A program made the position numbers and the translations under genes. A DNA stretch of 64,000 nt from Streptomyces sp. WMMB 322 (GTDB taxonomy: Bacteria > Actinomycetota > Actinomycetes > Streptomycetales > Streptomycetaceae), in the NCBI RefSeq assembly GCF_900090145.1, contig NZ_FMHI01000003.1:372638-436637 (forward strand), in the 5' to 3' direction. The notes beneath the pieces are model-generated. The model was not told where the DNA came from. It did no database searches and saw nothing but the letters and a program-made list of their open reading frames with translations. Numbering within the stretch: position 1 is the first letter of the stretch; each line of letters starts with the position of its first letter. Below, one piece after another: positions 10,313 to 18,234 of this stretch.

Positions 10313-11353
10313 CTACGAAACCGGATCTCCCGCGCTCTCGGTCGCGGGCGGACCGACCAGCTCACCGAGCACGTCGTCCATGGTGACGAAGCCGAGTACG
10401 GTGCCCTTCTCGCCGGTGACTGCTGCCAAGTGGGTGCCGGCAGCGCGCATCAGGGTCAAGGCGTCGTCCAGGGGGGTGTCGATCTTCACGGGGATGACGG
10501 TGTGCAGCGCCTCCCGGGGGAACGGCTCCTCACGGTGGGTCGCACCGAGCGCGTCCTTGATGTGCAGATACCCCAGGACCGTCTCACCGGGCCCCGTCAC
10601 CGGCAGCCGCGACAACCTCGCGGCGGCAGCCGCCCGTTCCAGCCCCCGCGGGCTGATCAGGTGGTCGACGGTGACCATCTGCGCCAGCGGAACCATGACC
10701 TCGCCCACGGGGCGACTGCCCAATTCGAGAGCGTCACGCAGCCGTTCGCCGTCTTCCGGCTCCAGCAGCCCGGCGGCGCTGGAGGCCATGACGAGGTCGA
10801 TGAGCTCATCGTCAGTGAAGACCGACTCGACTTCGTCTTTCGGTTCGACTCGCAGCAGCCGAAGAAGGGCGTTGGCGAAGGCGTTGATCCCGAAGGTGAC
10901 AGGCCGCAGTGCCTGGGTGAGGCCGACGAGTGCCGGACCCAGCACCAGCGCGGTGCGAGCCGGAGCAGCCAGCGCGATGTTCTTGGGCACCATCTCGCCG
11001 ATGAGCATGTGCAGATACGTCGCGACGGTGAGTGCGAGCACGAACGCGATCGGGTGGGTCAGAGCGGCCGGCACACCGATCGCCTCGAACCCGGGTTCCA
11101 GCAGGTGGGCGATGGCCGGTTCGGCGACCGCACCCAGTACGAGGGAGGAGACGGTGATGCCCAACTGTGCTGTGGCCATGGCTGCGGAGACGTGCCTCAA
11201 CCCCCACAGGACGGTCTTCGACCGCTTCTCGCCTGCTTGTGCAAGCGGTTCGATCTGGCTGCGTCGTACGGAGATGAGGGCGAACTCGGCTCCCACGAAG
11301 AAGGCGTTCGTGACCAGGGTGAGCGCACCGATGATCAGTTGAAGGTTGGTCAT
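10313..11353 (-). CDS. CNNM/CorC-type transporter (HlyC/CorC family hemolysin-like), second of a pair
   Basis: 346 residues. N-terminal DUF21/CNNM membrane domain with three to four helices (VTNAFFVGAEFALISVRRSQIE, ATAQLGITVSSLVLGAVAEPA, MLIGEMVPKNIAL) followed by paired CBS domains (VMVPLAQMVTVDHLISPRG and LMRAAGTHLAAVTGEKGTVLGFVTMDDVL). CNNM/CorC proteins are Na+-coupled Mg2+ (or Co2+) exporters regulated by nucleotide binding to the CBS pair. It lacks the C-terminal CorC_HlyC domain that its neighbour has. Its ATG overlaps the stop of the upstream paralogue (ATGA), so the two are made together, possibly as a heterodimer. Confidence 0.9.
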   Translation of the reverse strand: MTNLQLIIGALTLVTNAFFVGAEFALISVRRSQIEPLAQAGEKRSKTVLWGLRHVSAAMATAQLGITVSSLVLGAVAEPAIAHLLEPGFEAIGVPAALTHPIAFVLALTVATYLHMLIGEMVPKNIALAAPARTALVLGPALVGLTQALRPVTFGINAFANALLRLLRVEPKDEVESVFTDDELIDLVMASSAAGLLEPEDGERLRDALELGSRPVGEVMVPLAQMVTVDHLISPRGLERAAAAARLSRLPVTGPGETVLGYLHIKDALGATHREEPFPREALHTVIPVKIDTPLDDALTLMRAAGTHLAAVTGEKGTVLGFVTMDDVLGELVGPPATESAGDPVS

Positions 11354-12678
11354 CGGGCTTCCTCGTCGGACTGCTCGGCGGGCGCGGTGATGTGTATCCG
11401 GTCGGCACGGTGCCGGGCGGCGTGCACAACCGCGAAGGACCAGCCTCCTGCCTCGAGCCGGTCGCCCGCGACCGGAATACGCTCCAGGCGCGTGGCGACG
11501 AGACCGGCGAGGGTCTCGTAGGGCCCGGCGGGGGCGGAGAAGCCGAGCTCCTCGAGCTCGTCGAGGCGGACACTTCCATCCGCCTCCCACGCCCGGCGGC
11601 CGTCGCCGGAAGGAGTCAGCGGAGTCAGGTCGGGAAGAGCCTCCGGGTCGTGCTCGTCCCGCACTTCACCGACGACCTCCTCGACGATGTCCTCCATGGT
11701 GGCGACACCGGCGGTACCGCCGTACTCGTCGACCACGACGGCCATGGTGTGAGCGCGGCGCAAAGGTGCCAGGAGCCGATCGACCGGAAGCGAGTCGGGC
11801 ACCCGAAGCGGATCGGTGATCAGGTCGGTGACCCGTACGTGGGGGCGTGACTGCTCATCGAGGGCCAGAACGTCCCGGATGTGGACGGTGCCCACGACGT
11901 CGTCCAGGGTGTCCCGGTAGACGGGGAAGCAGGAGAGGCCCGTGGCCAGCGAGAGTCCGGCTGCTTCCTCGGCAGTGGCGTGAGCCGCCAGAGCGTGTAC
12001 GTCCACGCGCGGCGTCATGACGTTTTCAGCTGTCAGGTCTGCCAAGTGCATGGTGCGGACGAACAACTCGGCCGAGTCCTGTTCGATGGCTCCCTCTCGC
12101 GCCGAGTGGCGGACGAGGGCCACCAGTTCCTCCGGTGAACGCGCAGAGGCGAGCTCCTCGGCGGGTTCGAGACCGACACGGCGGAGCAGCCGGTTGGCCG
12201 TGTTGTTGAGGTGCCTGATGAGCGGGGTGAAAGCGGCCGTGAAACCCAGCTGAGGACCGGCGACGATACGGGCCACGGCCAGGGGCCTGGAGATCGCCCA
12301 GTTCTTCGGGACGAGCTCACCGACCACCATGAGGAAGATGGTGGAGACCGTGACACCGAGCACCGTCGACGTGCCGGCCACGGCGCCCTCCGGCACGCCC
12401 GCCGCTGTGAGGGGACCTTTCAGCAAGGAGGCCAGTGACGGCTCGGCCAGCATGCCGATCACCAGTGACGTGACGGTGATCCCGAGCTGCGCGCCCGAGA
12501 GCTGGAAGGTCAGCCGCTGCACTGCTCGCAGGGCATGGGAGGCGCCACGTTCGCCTGCCCGCGCAGAACGTTGCAGTTCGTTCCGTTCCACCGTCGTGAG
12601 GGAGAACTCGGCCGCGACGAAGACGGCGCACGCGAGAGTCAGGGCGATCGCGGCCAGGAGGAGAAGCACTTCGGTCAC
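11350..12678 (-). CDS. CNNM/CorC-type transporter with CBS and CorC_HlyC domains
   Basis: 442 residues: DUF21 membrane domain (VFVAAEFSLTTVERNELQR, SGAQLGITVTSLVIGMLAEP, VVGELVPKNWAIS), two CBS domains (VMTPRVDVHALAAHATAEE; DSLPVDRLLAPLRRAHTMAVVVDEYGGTAGVATMEDIVEE) and a C-terminal CorC_HlyC domain (WEADGSVRLDELEELGF, LAGLVATRLERIPVAGDRL). Full-length member of the Mg2+/Co2+ efflux family; first gene of the two-gene pair with 10313-11353. It is divergent, over a 403-base gap, from a CaCA-type cation exchanger, so the region looks like a cation-homeostasis locus. Confidence 0.92.
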   Translation of the reverse strand: MTEVLLLLAAIALTLACAVFVAAEFSLTTVERNELQRSARAGERGASHALRAVQRLTFQLSGAQLGITVTSLVIGMLAEPSLASLLKGPLTAAGVPEGAVAGTSTVLGVTVSTIFLMVVGELVPKNWAISRPLAVARIVAGPQLGFTAAFTPLIRHLNNTANRLLRRVGLEPAEELASARSPEELVALVRHSAREGAIEQDSAELFVRTMHLADLTAENVMTPRVDVHALAAHATAEEAAGLSLATGLSCFPVYRDTLDDVVGTVHIRDVLALDEQSRPHVRVTDLITDPLRVPDSLPVDRLLAPLRRAHTMAVVVDEYGGTAGVATMEDIVEEVVGEVRDEHDPEALPDLTPLTPSGDGRRAWEADGSVRLDELEELGFSAPAGPYETLAGLVATRLERIPVAGDRLEAGGWSFAVVHAARHRADRIHITAPAEQSDEEAR

Positions 12679-13081
12679 CGTGCCACCCCCGTCCGCGTAG
12701 GCGTGGGCGCAGGGATGGCACGGCAGGGACTGGGAGGCTCACCCATTACGGGACCGCGGCTCCTTCTCCGAGTGGACGGTTCGCCGGCGGTCGGGCCCGC
12801 CGGTGCAGTAAAAGGATAGTAAAGTGTATCGGTCCGGCCGCGTCAGGGACTCTTCGCATCCCCCTCCGTCACGGGCGTCTGCTCGCAGGTTGTGTGCGGG
12901 CCTGCGGCGGAACGGACCGGCTCGGGCAGCTTCTTCCCACCGGAGATCACACGCAGCGGGCGCGGCCCGAACGGAGATTTGCTCCGGCCGCAGCGTGCCA
13001 GCGGCCCTCCACACGCCCGCGGATGTTCTTCTTCCGTGAGAACCACAGAGCAAACCCGTCGTAGCCGAGCAAGGGAGCGTC
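12679..13081. other. 403-base divergent intergenic region between CNNM pair and CaCA exchanger
   Basis: No credible gene. The part nearest the CNNM genes (about 12808-12830) is unusually AT-rich for this genome (AAAAGGATAGTAAAG) and probably holds the minus-strand promoter. A long leader before metal transporters made me look for Mg2+ (M-box) and Mn2+ (yybP-ykoY) riboswitches on both strands; I could not match either consensus. Confidence 0.5.
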
Positions 13082-14119
13082 GTGCTCGCACTGCTGGACG
13101 GCCGGTGGCCGGTGACCTGGAGTGTGGTGGCGCTGCTGTCGGCTGGCCTGCTCACCGTCGTGTGCAGCATCCGCCTCGCCACTCTCGGCGACGTCCTGGC
13201 AGACCGGACCGGCTGGGGCGAGGCAGTCTTCGGTGCCGTCCTGTTCGGGCTTGTGACGTCGCTTTCCGGGATCGTGATGACTGGCGTGAGCGCAGCGGAC
13301 TCGGAGCCGCAACTTGCGTACAGCAACGCAGTCGGAGGCATCGCCGCCCAGACTCTCGCCGTCGTGATCGCAGACGTCTTCCACCGAAGAGCCAACCTGG
13401 AACACGCCACGGCTTCGCTGGAGAACATCCTGTTCGGCTGCCTCCTGACAGGGCTTCTCGGCATCGCCCTCATGGCATCCTTCAGCCCCCAGGTCACCGT
13501 GCTCGGCGGACATCCGGCCTCGGCTGTGCTCGTCCTCTTCTATGCGGGCGGTCTGCGGCTCATGCACAGCAGTGAACTGCCCATGTGGCGACCGGTACGC
13601 ACGCAGGAGACGGTGCCGGACACGCCACAGCCACCGGGGAAGGACAACGAACGCGCCACCGGGCTGCTGTGGGCCGAGTTCCTCGCAGTCGCCCTGACCG
13701 TGGTTCTCGGCGGCTGGGCCGTCACCCACGCAGCCGAAGGGATCGTCTCGGGCACGGGCCTCACCCCCGGCCTGGTCGGCGCGGGCATCATGGGCGTCAT
13801 CAACGCCCTGCCGGAAACGGTGACCGCGATCGCGGCAGTGCGCCGCGGCGCAGTCACCCTTGCCATCGCGGCAATCCTCGGCGGGAACTGCCTGGACGTG
13901 CTGAACCTTGTCGTAGGCGACATCGTCTACCCGGGCGGATCGCTGTACCACGCCGCCGGCCGCGACGAACTCTTCCTCACCTGCGGAGCGTTGGTGATGA
14001 CGACGATCGTGCTCGGCGGGCTCCTCGTACGTCAGCGGCGAGGCTGGTTCGGACTCGGCTTCGACGGCACCCTGCTCATCGGGATCTACGCGACGACGCT
14101 GGTCACGCTGGCCTTCTGA
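13082..14119 (+). CDS. CaCA-type (Na+/Ca2+ exchanger-like) membrane antiporter
   Basis: 345 residues with about ten hydrophobic helices in two halves separated by a hydrophilic loop (about 180-205). Each half carries a version of the alpha repeat that forms the ion pathway in Ca2+/cation antiporters: FGAVLFGLVTSLSGIVMTGVSAA in the first and MGVINALPETVTAIAAVRRG with LAIAAILGGNCLDVLNLVVGD in the second, where the acidic residue and Asn-rich helix are conserved. The GTG at 13082 is preceded by AGGGAG. A sodium/calcium or proton/cation antiporter is the best guess; the transported ion is uncertain. Confidence 0.8.
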   Translation: MLALLDGRWPVTWSVVALLSAGLLTVVCSIRLATLGDVLADRTGWGEAVFGAVLFGLVTSLSGIVMTGVSAADSEPQLAYSNAVGGIAAQTLAVVIADVFHRRANLEHATASLENILFGCLLTGLLGIALMASFSPQVTVLGGHPASAVLVLFYAGGLRLMHSSELPMWRPVRTQETVPDTPQPPGKDNERATGLLWAEFLAVALTVVLGGWAVTHAAEGIVSGTGLTPGLVGAGIMGVINALPETVTAIAAVRRGAVTLAIAAILGGNCLDVLNLVVGDIVYPGGSLYHAAGRDELFLTCGALVMTTIVLGGLLVRQRRGWFGLGFDGTLLIGIYATTLVTLAF

Positions 14120-14600
14120 TCTCTCTACTGACATCGCTGACACGCGGCAGGCAAGTTGAGCCTGCGCGAGTGACCCGAAGGGCCGCCGACGGGGCAGCCG
14201 CTCGCAGGCCAACCGGACTCCCGGAGGGGAGAAGGGAACGAGAGCGGCAGACGCCGGACGGGCGGGAGGGGGCGGGACGTGCAGGCGGGGGGCACGGGGC
14301 TCAAACATGATTTGCGGACCGGCATATGGGAGGCAGCACAGAAACCCGTCCGGTCCAGGGAGGTAAATCATGCCGCCCCGGGACACCCGCCGGAACGGCC
14401 CGCCCCCGCACCCACCACGAACCCCACGCGCACCCCCGCACCAGCCGCAACCCGCACCCGCGAACAGCGGCCAACCCCCGGCACCCGCCGGCCGACACCC
14501 AGCCCCCGCGGGCCCTCGCCCGACCGGAACGCCAATGATTGCCGCACCTGTGCCGGGTACCCGGACGCTGATTCGGGATCATCGAGCAGGAGCCGGAGCC
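14120..14600. other. 481-base region upstream of the MBL-rhodanese gene, with a 12-bp palindrome
   Basis: No separate gene. From 14370 an in-frame ATG with a good ribosome site (GGGAGG, six-base spacing) could add 77 Pro-rich residues to the next gene, but third-codon-position GC is low there and the family starts at 14601. A perfect palindrome CCGGGTACCCGG lies at 14553-14564, 36 bases before the preferred GTG, and is a candidate regulator site. Confidence 0.4.
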
Positions 14601-15968
14601 GTGTTTTTCGTCGACACCCTGGAGATCCAGGGGCTGGGCAATCGCAGCTATCTCGCGGGCGGCCCCGAGGCCGCAATCGCGGTCGACCCGCCGCGGGACA
14701 TCGACCGGGTGGTCACCGCCACGGCCCGCCGCGGTGTCCGCATCGCGTACGTGGCGGAGACCCACGTCCACAACGACTACGTCACCGGCGGCCTGGAGCT
14801 GGCCCGGGTCACCGGTGCCCGCTACCTCGTGCCGGCCGGCGCGGACGTCTCGTTCGCCCGGACACCCGTCGCGGACGGCGACACCGTCACCGTCGACGGG
14901 CAGCTGACCGTGCGCGCCCTGTCGACTCCCGGTCACACACCGCACCACACCTCGTACGTCCTGGAGGAGAACGGCCACGGCGTCGCCGCGTTCACCGGAG
15001 GGTCGCTGCTGATCGGAACGGTCGGGCGGACGGACCTGGTGGAGCCGCGGCTGACGGAGTCGCTGGCCAGGGATCAGCACCGGTCCGCGCACCGGCTGGC
15101 CGGCTCCCTGGACGACGACGTCCAGGTGCTGCCGACCCACGGTTTCGGCAGCTTCTGCTCCAGCGAGCAGGCGGCCGGGGACTCGACCACGATCGGCGCC
15201 GAGCGCAAGGAGAACGACGCGCTGACGCTCGACGTGGAGACCTTCGTCTCGAGGCTGCTCACGGGCCTGGAGGACATCCCGGCCTATTACGTGCACATGG
15301 GCCCGGTCAACGCCGCGGGCCCCGACCCGGTGGATCTCACGCCGCCGCAGCAGGCCGGCCCGGAGCAGATCGCCGCCCGCCTGGCATCCGGTGAGTGGGT
15401 CGTGGACCTGCGTGACCGCACGGCCTTCGCGGCCGGTCATCTCGCCGGTTCGTACAACTTCGAGGGCGACGGGCGGCTCGCGACCTACCTCGCGTGGCTC
15501 ATCCCGTGGGGGAAGCCGGTGACGCTGCTGGGTGAGAGCCCGGAGCAAGTTGCCGATGCGCAGCGGGAGTTGGCCCGTGTGGGCATCGACCGTCCGGCGG
15601 CTGCCGCCAGCGGCGGCCCGTCCGACTGGGCGCGCGGCGCGGATGAGGTCGCCTCGTTCCCCCGTGCCGGGTTCGACGAGTTGAGGGCCGCCCTCACCGG
15701 GGACGAGGTGCCGGTGGTGCTCGATGTGCGCCGCGATTCCGAACGCGCCCGCGGATACGTCGGCGGGTCGGTCCACATCCCCGTGCACGAGCTCCACGGC
15801 CGGTTGGCGGAGGTGCCGCCCGGTGTGGTGTGGGTGCACTGTGCGACGGGGATGCGCGCGACCATCGCGGCTTCCGTGCTGGACGCCGCCGGACGCTCCG
15901 TGGTCGTGATCGACGACGAGTTCGCCTCACCGGCGGCGGAACGGCTCACCGTCGTCCCGGCGGGCTGA
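14601..15968 (+). CDS. MBL-fold/rhodanese protein, persulfide dioxygenase-like with altered metal site
   Basis: 455 residues from a GTG with AGGAG eight bases upstream. Residues 1-240 form a metallo-beta-lactamase domain like ETHE1/CstB persulfide dioxygenases: THVHNDYVTGG (54-64), GHTPHHTSY (111-119) and FTGGSLLIG (131-139). Two rhodanese domains follow; the first has no active-site Cys (LLGES), the second has an intact loop HCATGMRAT. Such fusions oxidise glutathione or other persulfides to sulfite and transfer sulfane sulfur. Two points are odd: the His after HxHxD is Tyr60, and the Asp that binds iron in ETHE1 (TGD) is Gly134. The MBL half may therefore be a different or weak enzyme. Confidence 0.82.
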   Translation: MFFVDTLEIQGLGNRSYLAGGPEAAIAVDPPRDIDRVVTATARRGVRIAYVAETHVHNDYVTGGLELARVTGARYLVPAGADVSFARTPVADGDTVTVDGQLTVRALSTPGHTPHHTSYVLEENGHGVAAFTGGSLLIGTVGRTDLVEPRLTESLARDQHRSAHRLAGSLDDDVQVLPTHGFGSFCSSEQAAGDSTTIGAERKENDALTLDVETFVSRLLTGLEDIPAYYVHMGPVNAAGPDPVDLTPPQQAGPEQIAARLASGEWVVDLRDRTAFAAGHLAGSYNFEGDGRLATYLAWLIPWGKPVTLLGESPEQVADAQRELARVGIDRPAAAASGGPSDWARGADEVASFPRAGFDELRAALTGDEVPVVLDVRRDSERARGYVGGSVHIPVHELHGRLAEVPPGVVWVHCATGMRATIAASVLDAAGRSVVVIDDEFASPAAERLTVVPAG

Positions 15969-16044
15969 GTACCTGCGGTCGTAGGGCGCGGCACCGGCCG
16001 GCCGCGTCGGAACACCCGGAAAGCCCCCGGAAGCCGCCGGGAAT

Positions 16045-16142
16045 CCGACCGGGAGCCGATCACCGGAACCGACCGGGGGCCGATCGCCGGAGCCGACCGC
16101 CGGAACCGACCGGGAGCCGATCACCGGAACCGACCGCCGGAG
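16045..16142. repeat. 24-bp tandem repeats between convergent genes
   Basis: The unit CCGACCGGGAGCCGATCACC + GGAA occurs at 16045-16068, 16069-16092 (with three changes) and 16106-16129, interrupted and followed by 13-base partial units (16093-16105 and 16130-16142). It lies in the gap between the convergent MBL-rhodanese and helicase genes. No coding function is evident; it may be a simple slippage array or part of transcription termination. Confidence 0.7.
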
Positions 16143-16254
16143 CCGCGAAAAAAAACCCGGGCCCCGCTGATCACGGAGGCGGGCAGCCGCTGGCGCGCGG
16201 CGCTCGCCGGCCGCGGCCCCGGCGCCGGGAATCCCTGTGCCGCACCGGAGCCGC

Positions 16255-18048
16255 TCAGCGCATCCGCGTCGCCCACTCCCGCACCTTCGCGATGCGCTGT
16301 TCGATCTGGCCCGCCGTGGCCTCCGCGCTCGGCGGGCCCCCGCACACCCGGCGCAGCTCGTTGTGGATCACCCCGTGGGGCTTTCCGCTCTGGTGGACGT
16401 AGGCCCCCACGAGGCCGTTCAACTGCTTGCGCAGTTCCAGCAGTTCCTTGTGCGTGACGACGGGGCGGCGGTCCGCGGGCAGTTCGATGAGGTCCGCCTC
16501 CGCGTCGGGCCTCTTCCTGCTGTGCGCGATCTGCCGCGCCTGCCGCTTCTGGAGGAGGGCCTGCACCTGGTCCGGTTCCAGGAGCCCGGGGATGCCGAGG
16601 TAGTCCTGCTCCTCGTCGCTGCCGGGGTGGGCCTGCATGCCGAACTCGGCGCCGTCGTACATGACCCGGTCGAAGACGGCGTCCGACTCCAGTGCCTCGA
16701 AGGGCAGTTGATCCTGCTCGCCGGTGTCCTCGTCCTGTTCGCGTTCGGCCTCTTCGAGGAGGTCCGCCTCTTCCGCGTAGGGGTCGTCCTCCGCGTCCTT
16801 CTTCGGCTTGTCGAGCACGTGGTCGCGCTCGACCTCCATCTCGTGCGCGAAGGTCATCAGCATCGGGATGGTCGGCAGGAAGACGGACGCCGTCTCCCCG
16901 CGCCGGCGGGACCGTACGAAGCGGCCCACGGCCTGCGCGAAGAAGAGCGGCGTGGAGATCGTCGTGGCGTACACGCCGACCGTGAGACGGGGGACGTCCA
17001 CGCCCTCGGAGACCATCCGCACCGCGACCATCCACCGGTCGTCGGAGTTGCGGAAGTCCTCGATGCGCTGCGAGGCGCCGCTGTCGTCGGAGAGCACGAC
17101 CGTGGCGGCGGTGCCGGTGACTTCGCGGAGCAGCTTCGCGTACGCACGGGCCGAGTCCTGGTCGCTGGCGATCACCAGGCCGCCCGCGTCGGGGACGGCC
17201 TTGCGTACTTCGCTCAGCCGCCGGTCGGCGGCGCCGAGGACGGACGGCATCCACTCGCCGTGCGGATCGAGGGCCGTGCGCCACGCCTGTGAGACGGCGT
17301 CCTTCGTCATCGGTTCGCCGAGGCGCGCCTCGATCTCGTCGCCCGCCTTGGTCCGCCAGCGCATGTTGCCGCTGTAGGAGAGGAAGATGACGGGGCGCAC
17401 GACGCCGTCGGCGAGTCCGTTGCCGTAGCCGTAGGTGTAGTCGGCGACGGAACGGCGCACCCCGTCGGCGTCCTCGGCGTAGTCGACGAACGGGATGGGG
17501 TTGGTGTCGGAGCGGAAGGGTGTGCCGGTGAGGGCGAGCCGCCGCGTGGCCGGCTCGAACGCCTCCTGGCATGCCTCGCCCCACGAGCGGCTGTCGCCGG
17601 CGTGGTGGATCTCGTCGAGGATGACGAGCGTCTTGCGCTGCTCGACCCGGTTGCGGTGAAGCATCGGCCGCACGCCCACGCCCGCGTACGTCACCGCGAC
17701 ACCGTGGTACTCCTTGCTGAGCGGGCCGGCGCTGTAGTCGGGGTCGAGCTTGATGCCGATGCGCGCCGCCGCTTCGGCCCACTGCTTCTTCAGGTGCTCG
17801 GTCGGCGCCACGACGGTCACCTGCTGCACGACGTGGTGGTGGAGCAGCCACGAGGCGAGGGTGAGTGCGAACGTCGTCTTGCCCGCGCCCGGCGTCGCCA
17901 CCGCGAGGAAGTCCCGTGGCTGCTGCTGCAGATACGCGTCCATCGCCGCCTGCTGCCAGGCCCGCAGCTTGCCGGCCGTGCCCCAGGGGGCGCGGCCGGG
18001 GAAGGCGGGCGACAGGTGGTGGCTGGTGGAGGAGGTGCTGGTAGTCAC
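16255..18048 (-). CDS. DEAD/DEAH-box superfamily 2 helicase
   Basis: 597 residues. SF2 helicase core: Q-like Arg-Ala-Trp-Gln-Gln segment at 29-33, Walker A TPGAGKT (52-58), motif Ia VVAPTEHLKKQW, DEIHH (145-149), motif III LALTGTPFRSD, and in the second RecA domain FFAQAVGRFVRSRRRGE (motif VI arginines). A long acidic insert (about 410-450, with EEADLLEEAEREQDED) follows and the C-terminal 150 residues are family-specific. It resembles the XPB/ssl2-like helicases conserved in Streptomyces, generally assumed to act in DNA repair or transcription-coupled processes. No operon partner; the target nucleic acid is unknown. Confidence 0.9.
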   Translation of the reverse strand: MTTSTSSTSHHLSPAFPGRAPWGTAGKLRAWQQAAMDAYLQQQPRDFLAVATPGAGKTTFALTLASWLLHHHVVQQVTVVAPTEHLKKQWAEAAARIGIKLDPDYSAGPLSKEYHGVAVTYAGVGVRPMLHRNRVEQRKTLVILDEIHHAGDSRSWGEACQEAFEPATRRLALTGTPFRSDTNPIPFVDYAEDADGVRRSVADYTYGYGNGLADGVVRPVIFLSYSGNMRWRTKAGDEIEARLGEPMTKDAVSQAWRTALDPHGEWMPSVLGAADRRLSEVRKAVPDAGGLVIASDQDSARAYAKLLREVTGTAATVVLSDDSGASQRIEDFRNSDDRWMVAVRMVSEGVDVPRLTVGVYATTISTPLFFAQAVGRFVRSRRRGETASVFLPTIPMLMTFAHEMEVERDHVLDKPKKDAEDDPYAEEADLLEEAEREQDEDTGEQDQLPFEALESDAVFDRVMYDGAEFGMQAHPGSDEEQDYLGIPGLLEPDQVQALLQKRQARQIAHSRKRPDAEADLIELPADRRPVVTHKELLELRKQLNGLVGAYVHQSGKPHGVIHNELRRVCGGPPSAEATAGQIEQRIAKVREWATRMR

Positions 18049-18234
18049 GGTCTCCGGGTGGGTCGGTGGCGTGGTCGTCCGCTGTGGTGCGAGGGCCGCT
18101 GTCGAGTGCTGCCGGACAACACGGCGAGGCCGGTTCAGCCTACCGGCGGCCGCTGACGGTCTCCGTGGGGAGTCCGTTTCCGGCGGATTCCCCGGGCCTG
18201 CACGGAAGTTGCGCGCGGAGTGCTGCCGGCCGCG

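Noticed and set aside
10178..11521. Long plus-strand open frame opposite the CNNM genes
   Set aside because: It is antisense to a conserved gene pair; long antisense frames are routine in high-GC DNA. The same applies to 1008-2819, 19557-21524, 40538-43030, 46337-48514 and 59338-61737.
12679..13081. Mg2+ (M-box) or Mn2+ (yybP-ykoY) riboswitch in the leader between cation transporters
   Set aside because: A short GGGTGAGCCTCCC-like stretch on the minus strand recalls part of an M-box, but the remaining conserved core could not be found on either strand.
14370..14600. Upstream ATG (14370) with good ribosome site as the start of the MBL-rhodanese gene
   Set aside because: The added 77 residues are Pro-rich with poor third-position GC, and the family starts at the GTG at 14601, which has its own AGGAG.
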